NCBI GenBank assembly: GCA_000310025.1
Contig: FN648396.1
Location: forward strand, 91,120-155,119
Reading direction: 5' to 3'
DNA: 64,000 nt
From: Ectocarpus siliculosus
Taxonomy: Eukaryota > Sar > Phaeophyceae > Ectocarpales > Ectocarpaceae
Shown here: positions 54,714 to 64,000 of the stretch, piece after piece
How positions within the stretch are numbered: the stretch's first letter is position 1
Layout of the letters: each line of letters starts with the position of its first letter
Made by a program: the position numbers and the translations under genes
Notes under the pieces: generated by a model
Told to the model about the DNA's origin: nothing
What the model saw: only the letters and a program-made list of their open reading frames with translations
The model's database searches: none

Positions 54714-56168
54714 AGATCAAGAGCACAACCCAAGCGGTGGCTGCGAGATCTTCTTTTTAGCGGTTAACTTTTCGGCTGTATCGGTCGGTTTGACTACTGT
54801 ACGGCAAGCGTCGTGGTAGGAGTGTGAGGCAGGGACGCTGCAGCACTAGATCCTCGTTGTATTGCTTTTGCCTTTAATCGGTGTCACGTCGTAAAGTCTC
54901 ATCTGTCTTTGCTTTTTTGGGTGCGAAGGGTTTGTTGTTGCTCTACAGGTGATTTTGATGGTTAATGATTATTGTGTCTACCGCGGGTCAAACGACTAGA
55001 TACTTCCGTTTTATCCGCATGATAAGTGGGCGCGTGAAATGTAGCGTTCAGCGCGCGGGGGTGATATTCATTTAGTGTCCCCCAATTGTAACTATCCCAC
55101 CGGATGTAGTTTTTGTGTAATTTTCGTGTTTGTTTGGTTCCTGGCGTCACGGCGGTAGGATAACGCCTTTTATTTGGGTGGCAAGGAATTGGCTGCACAA
55201 GTATGTAGCAGCTCCGTGTTGCTCCATGTTTCTTGGCATGGTGTGATCGGCCATTCATGTTGTTGAGAGCGATTTTGCGTGACGTTTTTCTGGAGGCAGG
55301 GGTGGCAGTTTGGGCTCCGATACCTGTGATACTCCGTTTTGGTGTGAGGAACGCCCATGGTCCATCAAAAGTGGCGCGTGTGACTTGTTGTGGTCGGTAT
55401 GTAAATACAATGTGATGCAACACTTTGGAGAGAATGCACGTTAGAAGAAGCAACTGAGAGGTGGTAAGTTTCTAGGAGTGAGCAGTCTGCCTCTCCTGAA
55501 GCCCCCCCGTTACATCAAGAATATACGTGTCGAGTTTCAGTGTTACCAAGCACAGATGAACAATTTGCAACAAGTCCAGCACAAGGCGCGTCTTCAGTAG
55601 TGCACAGACTGTTGCTTTTCGCAGGAAGTGTCTCAGTTCCGAAGGAAAACGTTCCACGTCACTACCGGCCGAGAAAGAAGGAAAGCGAAACCCAGTGGGA
55701 AGATTCGGAACCTTCTCGGCTTGTCTTTGCCCATGGGGCGTACCCGCAGCATCAAGCCGGATGGCTATGTATGTAAAGAGATTGACAAAACTATCAAGAA
55801 CAAGAAGCGCGTGTCTCAATTCAGCGCCGCCTGTTGTCTGCAGATAAAAGCATCTATGTATATGTCTCTGGACCAGATAAATCCGGTCCGGCGACAAGAA
55901 AAAAAGCAAAACGAAAGGAATGGAAACCGAAGGATTGGAGGCACGGGCAACCTATCTAGAGATCGAGAACTGCGAAACTAGACTGCAGCCGTGGGCACAG
56001 ATGTTTTCCAACACTTCCGGGCAAGTTTTTCTTCGATGGAGTCATAACACTATCTGGTATCTATGACTATCCACGCCACCCAGTATTTCATTTGTCACTA
56101 CACCTATGTAGCACTGATTGAATTGGTGCCGCATCGTACGGTACAACTATCTTGCATGCATGTTGCTG
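54714..56168. other. Region between the convergent RRP5 and unknown genes
   Basis: It holds the 3' ends of two convergent genes. I see no clear AATAAA-type signal. Open frames at 55628-55981 (+) and 55909-55472 (-) overlap each other. The minus one starts with TTG and neither shows a domain I recognise. The plus one is very basic (RRKTFHVTTGRERRKAKPSG) and follows a splice-like CGCAG at about 55621-55625, so it may be a gene fragment. Confidence 0.5.
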
Positions 56169-59100
56169 TCATACACGGAAGGCACGCTTGGCGTCCTGTA
56201 ACCCACATCCACCACCACAACCTCTGTTGGTACCATCTCCCTTCCCTTGCACCTCTTTGCCCGTCATGCAAACTGGGTCATGGTCTTCTTCGTGTTCTGC
56301 CGCAATCTCGCAAATCCGCTTTGACGTCCTAGCTCCAGCTTCTTGCCCTTGATTTATTGTGGCCATAGGCGTCCGATGTGCCACTGCTCCTTGTTTCGGC
56401 ACGGGATGGTCGGGCGTAATCTCGAGATTGAGGTTGCTGTATCGACGAAGAGGCTGCGCGTGGCCTTCGTCTTCGGGCTTGACTGGAGCAGGCTGGCTCC
56501 GATCGCGCAGTCCTCGCGACAGGGCTACGCGCGCCAATCGATTACTTTCGCTTGAGGCGGCCTTGATTTGCTTGGTCTGCGCCCGGAATGTGTCCATGTA
56601 ACCGTACACCTTCAACAGCCAGCCGTAGAACGAAGCCGAAAAATGAACGGACGATCAGCCACCGGATTGATGGATGGATATCGAAATCGATTTGTCGAGG
56701 TAAACGTCGTAATGCTCGAGCGAAATGAGGCAATGAGGCAAACGAAGCTGCTACTGCTGTACTAAACAATGGATGTATTTTCCCTCGCTGAAGGCATATA
56801 TATTCACGCTGTCTCACCATGGCACAGGTGTCGCAAACCGTCACCGCACGAGTGGCTGTTGTCGGGTGCAAGTGACTGAGCGGTTCCTCGTAGAGAAGTT
56901 CCTCGACAGCTCGTTGTGTCACCTCCGGTGCCCCGGCCGTGGAGCGGTCGGACGAGCGGAGACTAAAGTACTGCCCACCCCCGCGATCGCTGAGGCCAGC
57001 GGCTAGGAGTCGCATTCGCTCGGCAATCAACGACGCCAAGCTTGGCTTGTTCCCTCTCTGCGTCTGATGAGTGAATGGCGACAATAATAATAGAGCTGGG
57101 TCACAGACTGTCGCATGCCGAAGAGGTGAATGGCGATGGGTTGGAAGGCCATCCTGGCTCCCGCCTCGTCAACGCAGGAGAGCCGTCATGAAATAAAATG
57201 TATTGTTTCCCTACTTCATGTATGAACCGAAAGGTCTAGACTACTACATGTACCAGTACTTGAACAATTTTCAACGTACGTGTAAAACAAGCATTCTGTA
57301 GGCAACACTAAAAAAAAACAACCTACATACATCACATGTGGGTATCGTCCAGTAGGTAACTTGGCAATCGATTCCCATTTCAGCATATATCGGCACAGAA
57401 CCGCTCCAACTGGCCAATTCTATGGAATGATTCCACCCCGTGGGCAGGAAAAACCTCAACTAACTTACGTTAAGCTTAACAATGAACGAACACGTTGGAG
57501 CACCGGTCGGTATGGTGTGGTGCCTCCTGATCACCAATCAATGCTAGCGTTGCACCCCCCCAACTGTTTCATAGGCTGGCGGCAGTGAACTAACTGATTT
57601 TTAATTGAGGACTCCCCCGGTCACCTGTCTGTTGTGTCCGCCACCCTCGCCGAAGCCACCCAGGACGGGGAGGTGCGCCCGTTCTCCTTTGCACCCGCCG
57701 GTCCCGAGCTTGGCTTTCACTCTTGGATTTTGTGCAGACGGGGATGATAATGACCAGGCAGACAGTGCTTTCTCCTCAGCCCTACTTTTCAAGATCGACC
57801 TGAAAGACACCACCTTGGAGATGGGGGAACTATTTGTTTCGTTGTGTTGGTCGTTGACTCCACGGCAGCTTCCTCGTTCACCGGCTGCGCGGGTGCCGTT
57901 ACTGCTGCTGCCGCTGCTGCGGTTGGGGGACCACGCGTCCTTGTAGTGGCAGTAGTCTCCGAAACATCTATCGCGCGACATAGAAAGACAGTATCACGTA
58001 GTAGTAGGATGTCAGGGCGGGCTGACAATACGAGGATGGAGTGGGTATCAGATGGATTGCAGTCTTCATACCGCGAAGACCCGTTTTGATCTCGAACGAA
58101 CGTTGTCGGTATTGGGTAGAAGAAACATGTATGTGCGATTGATAACTGTTTTGACCGAAGGAGAAAGGGCAGGATGAGTGCATGTACAACGAACGGCTGT
58201 TTAGAGTGTTGCTCTAGTGAAAGGCAAATAAATGTCCTCCGACGGTCATCATGTCGTCAATGATGGAGACTCGTAACAGTACAACGCGAAAGAAGCGATC
58301 GTGCTCACCCCTTCCCGCCTGTTCGGCTGACGGGACACGTCCATGGGCGCTGACGGTCAGCCACACTCCTCAAGTATTCCGATCTATTTCGGAAACCATC
58401 TCGCCAAATTGTGGTTCTCATGGTTGTTCCAGTGGACCTCTTCCTAGGCCAGTGCTCCTTCAGAGATAGCTCCTCGGTGCCTTCACCTTTGTTTTCGGAG
58501 GAGGAACGGTCCCTCCTTGGTCGAGCCGAGCGATGATGATGCACCCAAGCTTCTGTAGGCAATGTGAAGTTTTCATTTTGGGCATCACCGGTGTGACGGT
58601 AGCGACCAGCAGGACAGAAACCGCTGCGTGGCTCACGTTCAGGGTCCTGATCTTGAGAAATGACGCCCCCACCATAATCGCCCACACCCGCTGTTGCGGC
58701 AGAATCAAGCACCCTAATACCTCTTACTTCATCCTGCGCGACACAAGACGAAGAGCTCTCCCTGCTATTGTTTCCTGGTGATACCTCGTTGGATCGATGG
58801 CATGTCGCCGGCGATGCGCTTGTCCTCCTCTTGTTGTGCGGGTACGCTGATCGTGTACTACCCCCAGATAGACTGGCTCCAATATTCCCCGATGTCCCTG
58901 TCCGGCCCGACACTATATCTCCAATCTTCGGAGGGAAAAATGTTGTCCACGAGCGATTACCCTCTCCCAACTCTTGCGTGAGCCGCATGAACTTGCTGTT
59001 CGGGTCGTTGTCAAACTCCACCCAAGCGCGATCGTTGACCTGCTGCTTAGAGTTCACCGTACGGACGGAGTCTAGCCAAAGGAGCGTTGGCTGACCGGTG

Positions 59101-60608
59101 CCCGGCCGGAAAACGAACTGAGCAACGACTGTCAGGATTATCTCTCCGGTCTGAATGTTTCGAAGAAGGTGGGACAGGCAACCGTTCGTTGATCAAGGGG
59201 GCGTAAAGCTGGACATTCCTTTTTTTACTTGCACGCAGCGTTAAAGGATCCATAGAGATGGCGGTATCTATTCATCACCTGATCAGGGACAATCCTGTAT
59301 GAAGGCAGCACAGCTTTCCTCAAATAAAATAAATGCTTTTCATCCACGTGGTGCTACTTTATCTAAGGGTCGCTTGTAGTTCGTCCCGGTTGAAAGTTTC
59401 TGATCCCGGGTCACACGACCAAACACCTCGCTCGGCGGTGCCCACCTTTCTACATTCACCAGATCCTTGCCTCGGGCACACTCAATCGAGTGCCGGGCGA
59501 CCAGCACATCGTATCCTACGGCCGGAATGGAGAATTTAGGCTAGATCTATTTTAACCCACCGCTCGTTCGACGTGCTCAATGATCCGCTTGGTTGTCGCC
59601 GCGAGCATTCGATGAATCACGCCGTATACGCGCTTCGCAGAACCATCCCTTGCGCGCTGCGGTGCAAAGCTGTTTCCGTCTCGTTGGCTGCTGTTGGCAA
59701 CAGAAAACTCATCGACGTCTCCGAACCAGTGCACGTCGCTCTCCGGCCAACGCAGGAGCTCATACGTCGCGACGACCGCCTGCGTGGTATGGTTGTTCTG
59801 TCCCTTTCGCTCGAACTCTGTTTCAAAAACGCCGCATCCGGTGAAAGGATCCTTGGCCACGAAGGGTTGTATCGCCACGATCTCGTCTAACAGGTGTGCG
59901 TTGTGCTTCTCCCGGAGCGAAATCACATCGCGGGCTGTCAACATCACGGGATACGTACGCCCTTCTCTAAGTCTTCGTGCTGTGGCGACGATATCTCCTG
60001 ATGTTGTGTGCGGGGCTTGACCCTTGGTGTGTTTTCCCTTGCTCGTGGTGCTCGATGCGCAACGAACGAGGAACTTGAGAAACTCATCCCATTCCAGCCG
60101 CTTGGTCGCGCGCTGAACGATTTTTGGACGAGGATACACGAGAGAGAACTTGCTCTTTTTGCGGAAGAAGAATCCAGCCTAACAACAAAACTTACAAAGA
60201 TGCGTGCAAGATGTATGTACTTTGGCTCGTGGCAAGAAGCCTACCGGGCTGCAGAGGACTTCTTGTGCTGCTGCTGTGGATCTACCCAAGGTCGCGTTCG
60301 GTGCCAATCGCTTGCTACACCACAGCAGAGAAAAGTGCGACACGTCGAAGAAACCCCGTCGGAGATGCCACGTACTCTGACACCACCAATGCAAGAATTG
60401 TACACACCTTGAGTATGTTGCCAGATTTCGCACTGGTGAAGAACCAATGCAAAAGGTGGCCATCCTGCAGGAGCACAGTGTCCGGCAACGAAAGCCGCAG
60501 CTTTTGTTCTGGCAAGGTGTCCTCCTGCCACAGGCTCTTCATCATCCACCACGATAGGGAGCCCACCACCACCTCAGACTGACTTTCCACCTCTCCATCG
60601 TCATCCAT
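56169..60608 (-). CDS. Unknown conserved-looking protein, six exons, ~840 aa
   Basis: I do not recognise the family. A gene model on the minus strand keeps phase through all junctions: exons 60608-60408, 60178-59561, 59150-58309, 57799-57625, 57063-56818 and 56609-56169. It starts at an ATG (MDDDGEVESQ) and ends TGA. Donors are GTGTGT, GTGGGT, GTGAGC, GTGACC and GTGAGA; acceptors are TTAG, TTCAG, TTTCAG, ATCAG and GAAG. Exons 1-3 encode a folded-looking part with Trp/Phe-rich stretches (VLLQDGHLLHWFF, RKKSKFSLVYPRPKIVQ, VAQFVFRPGTGQPTLLWLD). The C-terminal half is polar, rich in Ser, Arg, Gly and Glu. The product has no obvious signal peptide or membrane segment. It converges with RRP5, about 1.45 kb apart. 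Confidence 0.6.
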
Positions 60609-60977
60609 GGCACGCGCAGCTGCGCGTACGTGTGAATTGAGTACTGCTGTGGGCCGGATGCGGGTATTGTTGTTCCACCGCTACTCCTAATACAGCCGCA
60701 TCCTCGGCAGGCCGTTGCGTCCCGCTCTCCACTCAGGAGGATAGAGGAGGAAGCTGTCTGTCCACGGCACGCATGCAGGCCCACGGTTATGCAGGCTGAG
60801 ATAAACTCTATGTGCTTGTATTGGGGCGACGCTTACACGTGTACGTGTACTCAAGCGAGTTCGGGTCATGCGGTGAACGTTGTCGTTAAATGGTTGATCG
60901 GTTCTGGAACTTTGTTTGTTGGTTCCCCCTTGTAGTCCGAGCGCGAAACGTTTTTGGTTCCCCCGCTGTGTGGTTTC
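60609..60977. other. Upstream region of the minus-strand unknown gene
   Basis: About 370 bp precede the ATG at 60608. A CGTGTACGTGTACT-type short repeat lies at about 60838. No TATA box is clear on the minus strand. No other feature is supported. Confidence 0.4.
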
Positions 60978-61386
60978 TAATAAACCAGCAAGCTGTCAAT
61001 AGACAAACTGCGCCGTGTCCCCTGTGAAGGTTAAGGAATAATAAAAACACACACAGAAAGACTACCCATTCGAGATATACCCACAGTCGAACGGGATGTG
61101 GTGGAGTCTTTTCAGTGAGTGGAGGGAAACCGGCTGGGTACTGGACTTATTTCGAGTCTTATACATACACTGATGATATATACCAGTGATGCCAGCTGGT
61201 GCTAAGTACAAAAACATGTGTATAGATAGATAGGTAACTTACATTTTACAATACATCCCCTGTAGTTCTCTACTGGGTCAACGACAAAATATCGGGGAGA
61301 ATCCCTCCGTTGTGTCGTGTATTGTAAAATGTAACCTTCACAGGGGACACGGCGCAGTGTCTATTGACAGCTTGCTGGTTTATTAG
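60978..61386. repeat. Inverted-repeat element, ~410 bp with ~56-bp arms
   Basis: The arms 60978-61033 and 61331-61385 are reverse complements: AATAAACCAGCAAGCTGTCA against TGACAGCTTGCTGGTTTATT, and GTGTCCCCTGTGAAGGTTA against TAACCTTCACAGGGGACAC. The interior is the unit that is also found inverted at 63497-63806. No coding capacity is seen. Confidence 0.88.
61031..61335 (+). repeat. ~305-bp repeat unit, left copy
   Basis: It begins TTAAGGAATAATAAAAACAC and ends TTGTAAAATGTAAC. A nearly complete inverted copy lies at 63497-63806, so the intervening 2.2 kb is flanked by inverted repeats. The first 20 bases also occur beside the right LTR at 14927. Confidence 0.9.
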
Positions 61387-61477
61387 ACATATCAACATAT
61401 ATATTAGGAATAATATTGTAAATTCATGGAAGGTGGAACAAAATCTACAGCAGTACATCACCACCCCTACATCACTC

Positions 61478-63044
61478 GTTTTTTAAAGGGAAATAGACAC
61501 AAGTGGGTATTCCCACCCCTTTCTCGGACAAAAGTGGGTACTCGAAAATCCAGCGCGCGCGCACTCCATAGGCGACCCCCAAACGACTCAAAACCCCATT
61601 CTGACACCTGGGCGACACAGCCAGGGACCATACACAGCACGGGCATCGATTTTTACCCACTTACTTTTAGGCACACCTTTGGCCCTACTATCGCACGCGC
61701 GCAAGGCCTCACCAGAGTGCCCACTTATGTCCGACATCGCGGTGGGTATACCCACCGGCGGCGTCAACTAATTTTTTCATGTACGTACCCACTTGTGTCT
61801 GTATTTTGACCCACTTTTGTCCAAATTGTACCGACTTTTGTCCACTTACGGACGGCGAAAATCGAGCGGAAATCGACCTCCACGTCACCGCGCGGCAGAA
61901 CATCGAATAGCCTCGGAACGTCTCAGAACCTCCCAACACCGTATCCATGGCATCTTTCCTATCCATGGCTGCCGACTGCGGACCGACCACGGAGGAACAT
62001 GTCAGAAACATGCCAGACCCCTTCGGTACCGACCGGCACGGGAAGATACCCGCGACAAGCCCGGCAAGCAGCGCACTAACTGCACGCCACAAATAAATGC
62101 GTGACACACAACGGACAACACAACCAACGGGTCGCGCATACAGAACAAAAAGACGCGCAAACAGTAACAACACACACACACACAAGAACACCAACCACCA
62201 CGACGAGTGCACACCGACTCGTCACGGCAACAGTAGTAGGTATAGGCTTGCCGCGGGTATCTTCCCGTGCCGGTACCGAAGGGGTCTGGCATGTTTCTGA
62301 CATGTTCCTCCGTGCGTGGTCGGTCCGCAGTCGGCAGCCATGGATAGGAAAGATGCCATGGATACGGTGTTGGGAGGTTCTGAGTTCTGAGACGTTCCGA
62401 GGCTATTCGATGTTCTGCCGTGCGGTGACGTGGAGGTCGATTTCCGCTCGATTTTCGCCGTCCGTAAGTGGACAAAAAGTGGGTACAATTTGGACAAAAG
62501 TGGGTCAAAATACAGACACAAGTGGGTACATGAAAAAATTAGTTGACGCCGGTGGGTATACCGTATATGACACAAGATAACACACCCCCTTGGCCGATTT
62601 TCAAAGCTCGATTTCTCAACAGCAGGAAGAGTCACGGCGCCGAAAACGGCAGCGTTGGAATCGTCTCGTCGAGAAATTTTCGAAAATGTATCGTTTTGTT
62701 TGTGTATCCTCTTCATCGTGGAGTAATCGAGCTTTGGAAATCGGTCCAGGGGGTGTGTTATCTTGTGTCATATACGGTACCCACCGCGATGTCGGACATA
62801 AGTGGGCACTCTGGTGAGGCCTTGCGCGTGTCGGCGATAGTAGGGCCAAAGGTGTGCCTAAAAGTGGGTAAAATCGATGCCCGTGCTGTTTATGGTCCCT
62901 GGCTGTGTCGCCCAGGTGTCAGAATGGGGTTTTGAGTCGTTTGGGGGTCGCCTATGGAGTGCGCGCGCGCTGGATTTTCGAGTACCCACTTTTGTCCGAG
63001 AAAGGGGTGGGCATACCCACTTGTGTCTATTTCCCTTTTTTAAA
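61478..63044. mobile_element. Foldback element with ~590-bp arms
   Basis: The left arm 61478-62068 and right arm 62245-63044 are reverse complements around a ~176-bp spacer. The right arm is longer by the 217-bp MITE inserted at 62561-62777. Both arms contain many spaced copies of CCCACTTTTGTC or its variants (CCCACTTGTGTC, CCCACTTATGTC), which look like subterminal binding-site arrays. The spacer is CA/AC-rich and has no ORF of note. No transposase is present, so the element is non-autonomous. Confidence 0.9.
62561..62777. mobile_element. MITE nested in the foldback right arm, 217 bp, TA target
   Basis: The perfect termini CCGTATATGACACAAGATAA and TTATCTTGTGTCATATACGG are each flanked by TA. 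The uninterrupted left arm of the foldback at about 61740-61757 preserves the empty site GGTGGGTATACCCACC with a single TA, so insertion duplicated TA. That is the signature of Tc1/mariner-type transposition. The family matches 49006-49559. Confidence 0.9.
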
Positions 63045-64000
63045 TCTACAGATTTTTGAATTTCACGGACAGTAAGTAGGTGTTTCCCGCCGTTTTTTTT
63101 AATTTACAAATAATCGTTTTTGATCCTTTGGGGTAACGTATCAGGGATGTTTATACAGCAGTAGATGAGAATGGTATAATACCTGGTGCATGGTAGGTAG
63201 GGCATACCATTCAGGTTGTATCATGTTAGCTTGTTTCTTGTTATGTTGGGTGTTGGTAAACACCATCAGTAGAGCATGGAAAGTTTCCAAATGATAAACA
63301 TCTAAATGTGGTGGTTGTTGTCAACTTCCCTGGTGTTCCTCAAAGCGGTTTGTCGAGATATCTTGTCGCAACCATGTGTCGTAATCACGTCGTAGAGCAT
63401 CCGTCATGAAGGTCAGCAGCAGCAGCGAGTAGCAGTTGGTCTCTCCGTGTGGAGCAGTGGTGTGGACATGTTACGGAGTGGCGAAGGATACAACACGTTA
63501 CATTTTACAATACACGACACAACGGAGGGATTCTCCTCGATATTTTGTCGTTGACCCCGTAGAGAACTACAGGGGATGTATTGTAAAATAAATGTAAGTT
63601 ACCTATCTATACACATGTTTTTGTACTTAGCACCAGCTGGCATCACTGGTATAAATCATCAGTGTATAGACTTAAAAAGACTCGAAATAAGTCCAGTACC
63701 CAGCCGGTTTCCCTCCACTCACTGCAAAGACTCCACCACATCCCGTTCGACTGTGGGTATATCTCGAATGGGTAGTCTTTCTGTGTGTGTTTTTATTATT
63801 CCTTAAGTTTCTTGAATGGGTATAGTCTTTCTGTGTGTTTTTAATATACTTGCTTCACTGAGTTTTTCCGGCTCTCTGTCATACGACTTTGAGGTACTGG
63901 TGTAACTGATGCGGCTGTGGATGACAGAATGGGGTGGAACGACGACACGACGACACGACGACCTATGTTCGTTTGTAAAAAGACGTGGGGGATGTGGACA
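63045..64000. other. Right edge, apart from the inverted repeat unit nothing recognised
   Basis: Outside 63497-63806 the sequence is AT-richer, with a GCAGCAGCAGCG run near 63417 and a GACACGACGACACGACGAC short tandem at about 63943-63962. No ORF with a recognisable domain is present. Confidence 0.5.
63497..63806 (-). repeat. ~305-bp repeat unit, right inverted copy
   Basis: This is the inverted copy of 61031-61335, from GTTACATTTTACAATACACG to TTTTTATTATTCCTTAA. It differs by small indels (for example AAAATAAATG against AAAATGTAAG). A partial repeat of its outer end, GAATGGGTATAGTCTTTCTG, follows at 63814. Confidence 0.9.

Noticed and set aside
55472-55909. 145-codon minus ORF as a separate gene
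   Set aside because: It starts with TTG, is overlapped by a basic plus-strand frame, and has no recognisable domain. It is kept only as a remark in the intergenic entry.

Overview
This is a eukaryotic genomic window. It holds one very large, intron-dense conserved gene, a multi-exon unknown gene, a 13.3-kb LTR retrotransposon and several foldback/MITE-type repeats. Spliced-out exons, GT-AG introns of several hundred bases to nearly 2 kb, Ala/Gly/Ser-rich low-complexity protein segments and roughly balanced GC suggest a stramenopile, most likely a brown alga of the Ectocarpus type. That identification is an inference; no marker gene proves it. Two 100-N gaps and stretches that look like unreadable trace ends (23.3-23.95 kb) show a draft, Sanger-like assembly.

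Layout. 1-1558: flank with a 67-bp tandem repeat. 1559-14884: Ty3/gypsy-type LTR retrotransposon with two almost identical ~270-bp LTRs. Its gag, a NADAR domain, aspartic protease, reverse transcriptase and RNase H lie on the minus strand, but its integrase with chromodomain lies on the plus strand, so the two halves converge. 14885-20679: no supported gene. 20731-54713 (+): 34-exon RRP5/PDCD11 homologue with about 15 S1 RNA-binding modules, an acidic linker and C-terminal HAT repeats. Its introns hold many repeats: an assembly-artefact region, a gapped palindrome, 169-bp tandem units, a TA-target MITE and a foldback. 56169-60608 (-): six-exon gene of unknown function whose exon phases all agree. 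60978-63806: nested inverted-repeat elements, including a foldback element with ~590-bp arms, one arm of which carries a 217-bp MITE while the other preserves the empty site.

How it works together. RRP5 is a housekeeping ribosome-biogenesis factor (processing of 18S and 5.8S precursors) and has no evident functional link to its neighbours. The retrotransposon is a self-contained mobile unit. Its unusual points are the NADAR (ADP-ribose-processing) domain between the Gag zinc knuckle and the protease, and the opposite orientation of integrase. Its LTRs differ by only 2 bp although its reading frames carry several stops and frameshifts.
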